A model generated the notes under the pieces. It saw only the letters and a list, made by a program, of their open reading frames with translations. It did no database searches and had not been told where the DNA came from. Both the position numbers and the translations under genes were made by a program. From NCBI RefSeq assembly GCF_008329435.1, contig NZ_NPKN01000005.1, positions 230,327 through 294,326 of the forward strand: DNA of 64,000 bases, in the 5' to 3' direction. Within the stretch, counting starts at the first letter, position 1. Every line of letters begins with the position of its first letter. Shown here in pieces: positions 20,228 through 28,315 of this stretch. This DNA comes from Rhodanobacter sp. T12-5 (GTDB lineage: Bacteria; Pseudomonadota; Gammaproteobacteria; Xanthomonadales; Rhodanobacteraceae).

Positions 20228-20812
20228 ATGCGTGCACTGAAGTATCTCGCGCTCGCCGGCCTGCTCGGCGCCGCCGTATCGGTCCAGGCCGCTCCGGTCA
20301 CCTACAAGCTCGACCCGAGCCACACGATGGTGTTGTTCAGCTGGAACCACTTCGGCTACTCGAATCCCACTGCCGATTTCGGCCTGGGCGAGGGCACGCT
20401 GGTGTTCGACGAGCAGCATCCGGCCGCCTCCAGCGTGCAGGTGACCTTGCCGCTGGCCATGCTCGACACCCACGTGCCAGCGCTGGACAAGCATTTGAAG
20501 GAGCCGGATTTCTTCAACGCCGAGAAGTACCCGGTGGTGACGTTCAAGAGCACCGCCGTGCAACCGCTGGGCGGCAACAAGTTCAAGGTCACCGGCAACC
20601 TCACCGTGCATGGCGTGACCAAGGTGGTGGTGCTGGACGCCACCTTGAACAAGATCGGCCCGCATCCGATGAGCAAGGCGCAGTCGATCGGCTTCGATGC
20701 CACTGCCAGCATCAAGCGCTCGGACTTCGGCGTGGGTGCGTACGTGCCGAATGTCAGCGATGCGGTCAACATCCGCATCACCACTGAAGGCTCGGTGCCG
20801 AAAGCGCCTTGA
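20228..20812 (+). CDS. YceI-family periplasmic lipid-binding protein
   Basis: A 194-residue secreted protein with a clear signal peptide (MRALKYLALAGLLGAAVSVQA) and one YceI lipocalin-like beta-barrel domain, recognisable from YKLDPSHTMVLFSWNHFG, the HLKEPDFFNAEKYPVVTFKST block and SDAVNIRITTEG at the end. Family members bind polyprenyl chains or other lipids in the periplasm; the ligand here is unknown. A good AAGGAG ribosome-binding site precedes the ATG. An intrinsic terminator follows, so the rutE-yceI unit ends here. Confidence 0.92.
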   Translation: MRALKYLALAGLLGAAVSVQAAPVTYKLDPSHTMVLFSWNHFGYSNPTADFGLGEGTLVFDEQHPAASSVQVTLPLAMLDTHVPALDKHLKEPDFFNAEKYPVVTFKSTAVQPLGGNKFKVTGNLTVHGVTKVVVLDATLNKIGPHPMSKAQSIGFDATASIKRSDFGVGAYVPNVSDAVNIRITTEGSVPKAP

Positions 20813-20832
20813 AGTGAGCTCCATCCATCATG

Positions 20833-20866
20833 AAAAAGCCGCGCCCGTGATGGCGCGGCTTTTTTT
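20833..20866. terminator. Bidirectional intrinsic terminator after the yceI gene
   Basis: A 13-bp perfect stem (20833-20845 with 20852-20864, core AGCCGCGCC/GGCGCGGCT) followed by a T run on the plus strand and flanked by an A run on the left. It lies between two convergent genes and can serve both. Confidence 0.92.
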
Positions 20867-20887
20867 GTGTCGATGGTGCGATCGGGG

Positions 20888-22135
20888 TCAGTCCGGTTTC
20901 ACGCCGGCGTCCTTGAGCGATTCCAGCTTGCCGAGATCGATGCTGGCGACGGCCTGTTTCAGCTGATCGATGCTGTCGGTGCTGCCGGTCGCCTTCACCG
21001 TGAAGCGCTTGCCGACGACCACGCTGTACTCGCCGGATTTGGACTGGTCGTCCCATGATTCATGGACCATGTTGCCGTCGGCGGTGTAGGTCTTCTCGTA
21101 GCCGTGTTCGGTCTGCTTCTCCTCTTCCGGTGCCATCGCGGCAGCCATCGCCATGAAGCCCTTGGCGCCGCCGGTGTCGGACACTTCCAGCGAAATATGC
21201 TGATTGTTGTCGCCGCGATAGTCGGCGCTGGCCTGCGAAATCTGCATGCCCATCGCATTGTTGCGTTCGGCGGACACGCTGGTGCGCTTGAGATCGCCAA
21301 GGCTGTCGGGCAGAAACGCCTTGATCCGATCCGGCGCTAGCGCTTCGACCGTGCCGCTGGTGCCCGATACCGCGCCCATCATCTTGCCCATCGCGTCATG
21401 CTGCGCGGCGGCGTCGCCGGACTTTTGCGCGGACTCCATGTCCTTGCCTGCCTGCTCGGCGCGCTGGCCCATCGCGGCGAGCTTGCCGAGCGTGCTGTTG
21501 CTATCGATGGTGACGTCGCCGCTGCTGTTGCTGATGTGCGCGCCGCTTATCGCGGCCGTGCCGACCACGCTGCCGACAATCAAGGCGAAAATCCAGCCCA
21601 GCACGACGGTGATGACGATGCTGACCGCGGTGTAGCCACCGGCCTTGTCCGCCGGGCATTTCATGGTGCTGGGCAGGCCGAGGTAGAACAGGTAGATGGC
21701 ATAGACCAGGCCCACGATCAGGATCAGCATGCCGATCCAGGGCAGGATCACCGCGATGCCGGCGATCCAGCTGGCCGTCCACGCGTAGGTGATGGTCTTG
21801 AGCGCCTGCACCATGTCCTTCTTGCCGCCGAAGGTGGGCGCGAGGGCATTGATGATCAGTGCCATCACGTAGACCAGTACCAGCGCCAGCAGGTACTGCA
21901 GGAGCATGCCGACGATGCCCATGCCGACCGGGCTGCGTACGGTGACGCCGAACAGGCTGTGCCCGATCAGGCTGCCCTTGATGAAGCTGGCGATCGCCGG
22001 AAGTGCCGCAAGGATCGCGATGTAACCGGTATACAGGCCATTCACCGTGGCCGGTTCGGCGGCGATGACCGGCCATTCGGTTTTCGGCGTGGTCAGGATG
22101 TTCTTGATGCGGTCGATGATTTTCCCGAAATCCAT
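20888..22135 (-). CDS. Yip1-family multi-pass membrane protein with soluble C-terminal region
   Basis: Predicted 415 residues. The first half, starting MDFGKIIDRIKNILTTPKTEWPVIAAE, has about five hydrophobic helices and matches the YIP1 family of bacterial membrane proteins. From about residue 220 the protein becomes hydrophilic, rich in Ala, Met, Gly and Gln, and includes a DYRGDNNQHISLEVSD strand segment that looks like a separate folded domain. The function is not known. It is transcribed alone and converges on the YceI gene. Confidence 0.8.
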   Translation of the reverse strand: MDFGKIIDRIKNILTTPKTEWPVIAAEPATVNGLYTGYIAILAALPAIASFIKGSLIGHSLFGVTVRSPVGMGIVGMLLQYLLALVLVYVMALIINALAPTFGGKKDMVQALKTITYAWTASWIAGIAVILPWIGMLILIVGLVYAIYLFYLGLPSTMKCPADKAGGYTAVSIVITVVLGWIFALIVGSVVGTAAISGAHISNSSGDVTIDSNSTLGKLAAMGQRAEQAGKDMESAQKSGDAAAQHDAMGKMMGAVSGTSGTVEALAPDRIKAFLPDSLGDLKRTSVSAERNNAMGMQISQASADYRGDNNQHISLEVSDTGGAKGFMAMAAAMAPEEEKQTEHGYEKTYTADGNMVHESWDDQSKSGEYSVVVGKRFTVKATGSTDSIDQLKQAVASIDLGKLESLKDAGVKPD

Positions 22136-22321
22136 GGTCTGCTCCCGTAACCAGTTGGTCCGGTGCCGGCACCGGAACGAGGATGATGTACAACCCACTT
22201 TCCCGGGGTCACGCGATCTGGCGGCATAGGCCCCGCTTGTTTTCCCCGTCCCTGCCGTCCCCCGACGGAAGCCTGCAGCCTGCTACCATTTGTGGTCCGC
22301 TGTCCAGTATGGAGTTCACTG

Positions 22322-22531
22322 ATGTCGCCCACTCTTTCCGCGGCGGTGCCGCTGGTGCCGGCAAATGCCGAAAATCGTTATGAAGTGACGCGCGCGGACC
22401 TGCCGTTGTCCTGCCCGATGCCCGGCATGGAGCTGTGGAATTCGCACCCGAAGGTCTATTTGCCGATCGTCGACGATGGCGGCGAGTCAGCCTGTGCCTA
22501 CTGTGGCGCGCACTACGTGTTGCGCGACTGA
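22322..22531 (+). CDS. Zinc-finger protein, CHCC (NDUFS6-like) family
   Basis: A 69-residue protein ending in the CHCC-type zinc motif. The ligands are Cys (LSCPMPG), His (NSHPKVYLPI) and the pair CAYCGAHYVL. The same fold occurs in the mitochondrial complex I subunit NDUFS6, and bacterial members are small soluble proteins of unclear function. The ATG at 22322 sits close to a possible TCCAGTATGG leader, with no strong ribosome-binding site visible. It precedes the LPS glycosyltransferase genes, a linkage common in Xanthomonadales and other gammaproteobacteria. Confidence 0.85.
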   Translation: MSPTLSAAVPLVPANAENRYEVTRADLPLSCPMPGMELWNSHPKVYLPIVDDGGESACAYCGAHYVLRD

Positions 22532-22585
22532 CCGTTCGCCGGTACGCCAAGCGCTGGCGGCACTGTTTTTGCTTGCCTCCAGAGA

Positions 22586-23737
22586 ATGAAATCCGCCAGT
22601 CCAGAGCTCATGTCCAGCATTGCCGTTCCCGCCAAGCTGCTGACTGTGGTCCAACTGATCCCCGCGCTGCACTCCGGTGGCGCCGAACGTTCGGCGTTGG
22701 AGATTGCCCGCGCGCTGGTCCAGGCGGGCCACCGCTCGATCGTGATATCCGCTGGCGGCCGGTTGGTGGAACAGTTGCAGGCCGAAGGCAGCGAACACGT
22801 GGCGCTCGACCTGGGCCGCAAATCGTTGCGCACCCTGTTTCAGCTCGGCCCGTTGCGGCGGGTATTGCGCGAGATCGGCCCCGACATCGTGCATGCCCGC
22901 TCGCGGTTGCCTGCCTGGCTGGGTTGGTGGGCGTTGAAGGGGATGACGCCGCGGCCGCATTTCGTCACCACCGTACACGGGCTGAATTCGCCGGGCAGCT
23001 ACAGCGCCATCCTGATGCGCGGCGAGCGCGTGATCGCCGTCTCGCAGCCGCTGCGCGATTACGTGCTCAGTCACTATCGCTGGCTGGAACCGTCGCGGGT
23101 AAGGGTGATTCCGCGCGGCATCGATCCGGTAGCGTTCCCGTATGGCCATCGTCCGGACGAGGCCTGGAGCAAGGCATTTTTCGCCGAATACCCGATGCTG
23201 GCCGGCGCTCCGCTGCTGACCCTGCCTGCACGCGGCACGCGCCTGAAAGGCCACCATGATGCGATCGAGTTGCTGGCCGACCTCAAGCGCCGCGGGATCG
23301 AGGTACGCCTGCTGCTGCTGGGCGTGATCGAACCCGGCCGAGAGGCTTACGTGACCGAGTTGCGTGAACTGGCGCGCGCACGCGGGGTGACCTCGCAGGT
23401 CGCGATGTCGCCGCCACGCGGCGACATCCGTGATGTCTATGCGATATCGGCGCTGGTGCTGCAGCTGTCGAACCAGCCCGAGTCGTTCGGCCGCACCGTG
23501 ATCGAGGCGTTGTCGCTGTGCCGGCCCGTGCTCGGCTACGCGCACGGCGGGGTGGGCGAGCTGCTGGCCGAGCTGTATCCGGCGGGCCGCGTGCCGCCGG
23601 GCGATCGCGAACGGCTGGTCGAGCGGGCCGCCGAGTTGTTGCGCGTGGCGCCGCCGATTCCGCCACTGCAGAGCTACCGTCTGGTCGACATGCAGCAGGC
23701 CACCCTGGCGCTGTACGAAGAAGTCACGGCAGGCTGA
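22586..23737 (+). CDS. GT4-family glycosyltransferase (lipopolysaccharide)
   Basis: The 383-residue protein has the GT-B layout of family GT4: an N-terminal acceptor domain starting VVQLIPALHSGGAERSALEIA, a linker, and a C-terminal donor domain with VRVIPRGIDP, RGTRLKGHHDAIELL and the catalytic NQPESFGRTVIEALSLCRPV (the E-x7-E equivalent). It likely adds a sugar to lipopolysaccharide core or O-chain, judging from the following O-antigen ligase, GT2 enzyme, acyltransferase and Kdo transferase. Donor and acceptor cannot be read from the sequence. ATG at 22586 or 22610 may be used. Confidence 0.9.
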   Translation: MKSASPELMSSIAVPAKLLTVVQLIPALHSGGAERSALEIARALVQAGHRSIVISAGGRLVEQLQAEGSEHVALDLGRKSLRTLFQLGPLRRVLREIGPDIVHARSRLPAWLGWWALKGMTPRPHFVTTVHGLNSPGSYSAILMRGERVIAVSQPLRDYVLSHYRWLEPSRVRVIPRGIDPVAFPYGHRPDEAWSKAFFAEYPMLAGAPLLTLPARGTRLKGHHDAIELLADLKRRGIEVRLLLLGVIEPGREAYVTELRELARARGVTSQVAMSPPRGDIRDVYAISALVLQLSNQPESFGRTVIEALSLCRPVLGYAHGGVGELLAELYPAGRVPPGDRERLVERAAELLRVAPPIPPLQSYRLVDMQQATLALYEEVTAG

Positions 23738-23794
23738 AACACCACGGCGTTCGCGCTCGCCTACAATGCGGGATCGTCTTCGTCCGGTCCGCGC

Positions 23795-25126
23795 ATGAAT
23801 TCCTTCGGCACCTCACTCAAGGCTGCACTGCGCTCGCCGTTGCTGCCGTTCTGGCTGGTGATCGCGCTGCTGCCGCTGGGCCGCAGCTCCGAACTGGGCA
23901 CCTTGTTGTGCCTGCTCGGAGTCGCCCTGCTGTTGGCGCGCGAGCCGCAAGCGTTGAGCCAGCATCCCGGTGCACGCCTGCTGCTCTGGCTGCTGGCGGC
24001 TTATGTCGGTGCGGCGCTGCTGTCGGCGTTCGACGCCATCATGCCGGGCAAGAGCTGGAGCACCGTCGCGGGACTGCTGCGCTACGCGCCATTGGGGTTG
24101 TATGCGTGTTTCGCGATCCGTCGTGACAGCAAGTTGCAGGCACTCTATGTGGCCGTTGCCGTGGTGTTGGCTCTGTGGAGCATCGATGCGTGGCTGCAGG
24201 CGCTGACCGGCTGGAGCCTGGGCGGCCATGCCGAGGCCGAACGCGTTTCGGGCATTTTCGGCGCGGACAACCTCAAGCTGGGCCCGACCCTCGCGGTGCT
24301 GTCGCCGTTTGCGTTGTGGGTCGCGCGGCGGCGCTGGGGCCTGCCCGGATTGTTGCTGGCTTTCGTGCTGATGCTGGGGCCGGTGTTGCTGGCCGGCTCG
24401 CGCGCGGCGTGGCTGTGCTACGCGCTGGTGGCACTCGGATTCGCCTGGCACGAGGCAAGGTCGCCGCTGCGTTTTGCCGGATTCTGCTTGGTCGCCGCGG
24501 TGCTTCTTGCCCTCGCCGGCAGCCTGGCGTGGAAAACGTCCGAACGCTTCCATGCCCGGATGGAGCGCAGCATGCTGATGGTTCAGGGAACCGATCAATC
24601 CATCGACACCGCACTCAGCGGCCGGCTCGACATCTGGCATGCCAGCGTCGGGATGATCGCGGCGCATCCATTCAATGGCGTCGGCGTGCGCGGGTTCCGT
24701 TATGCCTATCCGCATTACGCACCGGCGAACGATCATTTCGTGGTTTCTGCCGAAGCCTGCGGCGTGGACGAAGGTGCATGCCATGCGCATCAGCTGGTGC
24801 TGGAAATCCTCACCGAGACCGGTGCGATCGGCCTGTTGTTGTGGCTGGCAGCTTTCGTGCTGGCGTGGCGCGCGTGGCGTCGGGTTGGCGCGGCGGCGCG
24901 TACACGTGCTTTCCCGGTCACGCTGGCACTGGGCGTGATGCTGTTTCCGTTGAACACTCATTTGGCCTTCTATTCGGCTTGGTGGGGCTTGCTGTTCGCC
25001 TGGCTGCTCGGGTTGTGGTGCGCAAGTTTATTTGTCGCCGGCATCCCTGCCGGCACGGCAGAAACCGGCATCCCTGCCAGACTCCTCAAAAAAGCACCCC
25101 CTCGGGATACATGCGATGAGACGTGA
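23795..25126 (+). CDS. O-antigen ligase/polymerase (WaaL/Wzy_C) family membrane protein
   Basis: Predicted 443-residue inner-membrane protein with about 12 hydrophobic helices and a large periplasmic loop between GRLDIWHASVGMIAAHPFNGVGVRGFRYAYP and HAHQLVLEILTETGAIGLLLW, the pattern of the Wzy_C/O-antigen ligase family (PF04932). It would join O-antigen to lipid A core, or polymerise O-units. The last 30 codons after LWCASLF are built from a tandem repeat and look like an acquired tail. The gene end overlaps the GT2 start by 11 bp in another frame, indicating coupled translation. Confidence 0.88.
   Translation: MNSFGTSLKAALRSPLLPFWLVIALLPLGRSSELGTLLCLLGVALLLAREPQALSQHPGARLLLWLLAAYVGAALLSAFDAIMPGKSWSTVAGLLRYAPLGLYACFAIRRDSKLQALYVAVAVVLALWSIDAWLQALTGWSLGGHAEAERVSGIFGADNLKLGPTLAVLSPFALWVARRRWGLPGLLLAFVLMLGPVLLAGSRAAWLCYALVALGFAWHEARSPLRFAGFCLVAAVLLALAGSLAWKTSERFHARMERSMLMVQGTDQSIDTALSGRLDIWHASVGMIAAHPFNGVGVRGFRYAYPHYAPANDHFVVSAEACGVDEGACHAHQLVLEILTETGAIGLLLWLAAFVLAWRAWRRVGAAARTRAFPVTLALGVMLFPLNTHLAFYSAWWGLLFAWLLGLWCASLFVAGIPAGTAETGIPARLLKKAPPRDTCDET
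25038..25078. repeat. Tandem CCGGCATCCCTGCC repeat at the 3' end of the ligase gene
   Basis: The 14-base unit CCGGCATCCCTGCC occurs at 25038-25051 and again at 25065-25078, exactly 27 bp (nine codons) apart, so both copies encode the same GIPA peptide. Each copy is itself partly palindromic (CCGGCA...TGCCGG in the first). Short elements of this type are common between genes in Xanthomonadaceae; here they lie inside a reading frame. Confidence 0.55.
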
Positions 25127-25889
25127 GCTGCTGTCGGTGGTGGTGACCACGTTCAACAGCGCCGGCACCCTCGATGCCTGCCTGCGCGGGGTGAGTTGGG
25201 CCGACGAGGTCGTGGTGCTGGACTCCGGCTCGACCGACGCCACCACGGCGATCGCCGCGCACCACGGCGCGCGCGTCCACACCCAGCCGTTCGCCGGCTA
25301 CAGCGCACAGAAACAGGCGGCGATCGACCTGGCCAGCCATCGCTGGGTGCTGCTGCTGGATTCCGACGAATCGCTCGCGGCAGACACCGCGGCCTTGCTG
25401 CAGCAGGCATTGCGGGCACCGGCGCACGCGGGCTACCAGTTGTGGCGGCGCGAGTGGCAATTCTGGCGCTGGCAGTCGCGGCGCGGCCGGCTCAACCATT
25501 ACGTGCGCCTGTTCGACCGGCAGCGCGCGCGGATGAGCGGCCACGAGGTGCACGAGGAAGTGCAGGTGGATGGCCCGGTGGGCGTGCTCGACGTGGTGAT
25601 CGATCACTACGGCGAACCTGACATCGCCGGTCGCGTGGCCAAGGCGAACCGTTATTCCAGTCTGCAGCAGGCCGACCTGGCCAGGCGCGAGATCGGCTGG
25701 CTGCGGCTGCGCATGGTGGCGTATCCGACGGTGGCATTCCTGCGCTACTACCTGTTGCGCGGACACTGGCGGTCTGGCTGGGCCGGTTTCATCGCGGCGC
25801 GCATCCATGCGTTCTACGCGTTCCTGAAATACGCGAAATCGTACGAATTGCATCGGCGCCCGCCACCGGGCGACAGCGCGGATCAGTAG
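25116..25889 (+). CDS. GT2-family glycosyltransferase, WaaE/KdtX-like (LPS core)
   Basis: A 257-residue GT-A enzyme of family 2. The N terminus LSVVVTTFNSAGTLDACLRG and SWADEVVVLDSGSTDAT form the nucleotide-binding half, and LLLDSDESL carries the DxD-like metal site. The overall pattern, including RLFDRQRARMSGHEVHEEV and a C-terminal amphipathic basic segment, matches the LPS core beta-1,4-glucosyltransferase group (WaaE/KdtX). It starts inside the end of the ligase gene and ends with a 7-bp tail overlap with the convergent lpxL-like gene. Confidence 0.88.
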   Translation: MRRELLSVVVTTFNSAGTLDACLRGVSWADEVVVLDSGSTDATTAIAAHHGARVHTQPFAGYSAQKQAAIDLASHRWVLLLDSDESLAADTAALLQQALRAPAHAGYQLWRREWQFWRWQSRRGRLNHYVRLFDRQRARMSGHEVHEEVQVDGPVGVLDVVIDHYGEPDIAGRVAKANRYSSLQQADLARREIGWLRLRMVAYPTVAFLRYYLLRGHWRSGWAGFIAARIHAFYAFLKYAKSYELHRRPPPGDSADQ

Positions 25890-26800
25890 ACCGCGGGCAG
25901 ACCGGGCGGTCGCGTCTTGAAGCGTTTGTGCACCCACAGATACTGTTCCGGTGCCTCGCGCACCATCTGCTCGATGCAGGCGTTGACGCGGGCGGTATCG
26001 GGCAGGACGTCCGCGCCCGGGAAGTTTTCCAGCGGCGCACCGAGACGCAGCGCGTAGCCTTGGCCGCCAGGCAGGCGACGATGGAAGAACGGGATCACCA
26101 CGGCACCGGAAAGCCGCGCCAGGTGATGGGTCGCCGTGATGGTGGCTGCCGGTACGCCGAAGAACGGCACGAACACCGTGTCCTTGCTGCGCATGTCCTG
26201 ATCCGGCGCGTACCACAGCGTGCCGCCGCTGCGCAGGTACTTCACGGTGCCGCGGATGTCGTCCTTCTCGAACATGGCGTCGGCGTAATCCAGTCGCGCG
26301 CGCAGCACCAGCCACTCGAATACGGTCGAATCCATCCGGCGATACATGCCGGCGATGCGGATCCGCTGCGAGACCAGTCGCGCGCACAATTCCAGATGCG
26401 AGAAGTGGCCGCCCACCAGCAACACCCCCTTGCCTTGCGCGCGCGCCGCCTCGAGATGCTCCAGCCCCTCGATGCGGGTGGGAATCGCCGTCATGCGCAA
26501 GTCGCTGCCCAGCCATCCGAGCGCGAACTCCACCAGCATCAGCCCGATGTCGCGCAGATTGGCGTCGACCAGCGCGCGATGGGCGGCAGCATCGAGCTCG
26601 GGGAAGCACAGCGCGATGTTCGCCTCGGCGATATGCCGACGCGCGGAGGGTATCCGCAATACCAGCGCGCCGAGGCAGCGACCGAGCCACATCAGTGCGC
26701 GTTGCGGCAGCCGCGCGATCAGCCAGATCATGGCCACGCCCAGCCATGCCGGCCAATGGCGCGGCGCAAGCAGTGAGCGGGTGAAGGTGGGGCGGGGCAT
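25883..26800 (-). CDS. LpxL/HtrB-type lipid A acyltransferase
   Basis: Predicted 305-residue inner-membrane late acyltransferase that adds a secondary acyl chain to Kdo2-lipid A (or a precursor) from acyl-ACP. After an N-terminal hydrophobic anchor it shows the catalytic H-x4-E motif GGHFSHLELCAR, then YRRMDSTVFEWLV, WYAPDQDMRSKDTVFVPFFG and the C-terminal YLWVHKRFKTRP block typical of the LpxL/LpxM/LpxP group. Length equals E. coli LpxL (306). Start 26800 is favoured; 26809 adds three residues. It is divergent from waaA, placing two lipid A steps side by side. Confidence 0.92.
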   Translation of the reverse strand: MPRPTFTRSLLAPRHWPAWLGVAMIWLIARLPQRALMWLGRCLGALVLRIPSARRHIAEANIALCFPELDAAAHRALVDANLRDIGLMLVEFALGWLGSDLRMTAIPTRIEGLEHLEAARAQGKGVLLVGGHFSHLELCARLVSQRIRIAGMYRRMDSTVFEWLVLRARLDYADAMFEKDDIRGTVKYLRSGGTLWYAPDQDMRSKDTVFVPFFGVPAATITATHHLARLSGAVVIPFFHRRLPGGQGYALRLGAPLENFPGADVLPDTARVNACIEQMVREAPEQYLWVHKRFKTRPPGLPAVY

Positions 26801-26823
26801 GCCGGGCATCGTGCACATTGTAG

Positions 26824-26940
26824 TGGAGGCGGGAATGCGGGACGAACGGAGGCGGCAGCTTGCTGCGACACAACGCCTGCTGCGTCCGGACCGTCCTGGC
26901 GCTGTCGATGCGTTCCCCCATTCCCCATTCCCCGCTCTCG
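26824..26940. repeat. Purine/pyrimidine inverted repeat between lpxL-like gene and waaA
   Basis: A purine arm (about 26824-26848, GGAGGCGGGAATGCGGGA) and a pyrimidine arm (about 26911-26940, CCCCCATTCCCCATTCCCC) face each other across a core of about 60 bp, the same layout as the elements at accC-prmA and groES-groEL but with a GGGAATG unit instead of GAGTGAG. It occupies most of the intergenic region. Confidence 0.5.
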
Positions 26941-26973
26941 TATACTGCCGCGTTGAACGGAAAGGCACCCACG

Positions 26974-28239
26974 TTGCGCTACCTCTACACCTTCGCGATG
27001 TTTCTGGTGACCCCGCTGCTGGTGTTGCGCCTGTTGGCGCGCGGGCTGCGGTCACGGCCGTACCACCGCCGCTGGCCCGAGCGATTCGGCTTCTTCGAGG
27101 CACCCGGTTTCAGGGGCAGCCTGTGGGTGCACGCGGTTTCGGTGGGCGAAGTGAATGCGGCCGAACCCCTGATCAAGGCGCTGCGGCGCGATTATCCGAA
27201 CGCGCCGCTGGTGATCACCACGGTGACACCCACGGGTACGGCGCGGGTGCATCAGCTGTTCGGCGACAGCGTGTTCCATGTCTACCTGCCGTATGACCTG
27301 CCGTTCGCGGTGAGTGGCTTCCTTAGGCGGATTCGGCCGCGACTGGCGCTCATCGTGGAAACCGAGATCTGGCCGAACCTGTATTTCGCCTGCCGCCGTC
27401 GCGGGATACCGCTGATGATCGTCAACGCGAGGCTGTCCGAACGCTCGTTGCGTGGCTACAAGCCGCTGCGCAGCCTGCTGCGCTCGGCGTTGCGCTGCGC
27501 GCGGCTGATTGCCGCGCAGTCGCGTACGGATGCAGCGCGCTATCGCTTGCTGGGAGCCGATCCGCAACAGATCGTGGTGACCGGCAACATGAAGTTCGAC
27601 ATGCCGATCCCCGATGGCGCGGTCGCTGCCGGCGCCGCGATACGCGAACACTGGGGGCTGCGGCGGCCGGTATGGATCGCGGCCAGCACGCATGAGGGCG
27701 AGGAGCTGGCGGTGCTGGAAGCGCACCTGCAGGTACTCAAGCGGTTACCCGATGCACTGCTGCTGTTGGCCCCGCGACATCCGGAGCGATTCCGCGTGGT
27801 CGAAAATTCGGTGCGCAGTCTGGGCTTCAGCGTCGCCACGCACAGCGCCGACCGCTTGCCGCTGTCGACGCACCAGGTGTTCGTGATCGACGCGATGGGT
27901 CAGCTGATGCCCTTTTTCGCGGCGAGCGAGGTGGCCTTCGTGGGCGGCAGCCTGGTGCCCATCGGCGGTCACAACGTGCTGGAGCCGGCAGCCTTGTCGA
28001 TCCCGGTGCTGGTAGGGCCGCATACGTTCAATTTCGAGGAGATCACGCTCAGCCTGATCCAGCAAGGCGGCGCCGAACGGGTGCCGGACGCGGCCCGGCT
28101 CGGTCCGGTCACCTTGCAGTTGCTGCTCGATCCGCTCCGACGCGAGAACATGGGGCGGGCGGCGCAGCAGGTTTTCGAACGCGAGCGCGGTGCGGTGCAG
28201 CGGGTCATGCAACTGATCGACACGCTTTTGCAGGAGTAG
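26974..28239 (+). CDS. waaA: Kdo transferase (3-deoxy-D-manno-octulosonic acid transferase)
   Basis: WaaA links Kdo to lipid A on the cytoplasmic face of the inner membrane. The protein of about 421 residues has an N-terminal membrane helix (LYTFAMFLVTPLLVLRLLAR), then WPERFGFFE, LWVHAVSVGEVNAAEPL (catalytic Glu of GT30), VETEIWPNLYFACRRRGIP, VTGNMKFDMPIP and FVGGSLVPIGGHNVLEPAA. The start is uncertain. A TTG at 26974 gives LRYLYTFA and the family-typical length, with AACGGAAAGG just upstream; the ATG at 26908 would add 22 residues lying largely in repeat sequence. A TATACT box is at 26941-26946. Confidence 0.94.
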   Translation: MRYLYTFAMFLVTPLLVLRLLARGLRSRPYHRRWPERFGFFEAPGFRGSLWVHAVSVGEVNAAEPLIKALRRDYPNAPLVITTVTPTGTARVHQLFGDSVFHVYLPYDLPFAVSGFLRRIRPRLALIVETEIWPNLYFACRRRGIPLMIVNARLSERSLRGYKPLRSLLRSALRCARLIAAQSRTDAARYRLLGADPQQIVVTGNMKFDMPIPDGAVAAGAAIREHWGLRRPVWIAASTHEGEELAVLEAHLQVLKRLPDALLLLAPRHPERFRVVENSVRSLGFSVATHSADRLPLSTHQVFVIDAMGQLMPFFAASEVAFVGGSLVPIGGHNVLEPAALSIPVLVGPHTFNFEEITLSLIQQGGAERVPDAARLGPVTLQLLLDPLRRENMGRAAQQVFERERGAVQRVMQLIDTLLQE

Positions 28240-28262
28240 TCCGCAGACGCCGGTTGCCGACG

Positions 28263-28294
28263 GCAAACGGCCGGGAATGATCCCGGCCGTTTGC
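28263..28294. terminator. Convergent hairpin between waaA and tolC
   Basis: A perfect 14-bp stem with a 4-base loop (28263-28276 with 28281-28294, arms GCAAACGGCCGGGA/TCCCGGCCGTTTGC) between two converging genes. There is no long T run, so termination may be rho-assisted or the hairpin may protect 3' ends. Confidence 0.7.
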
Positions 28295-28315
28295 GCGGAG
28301 GTCGACGCGATCAGG

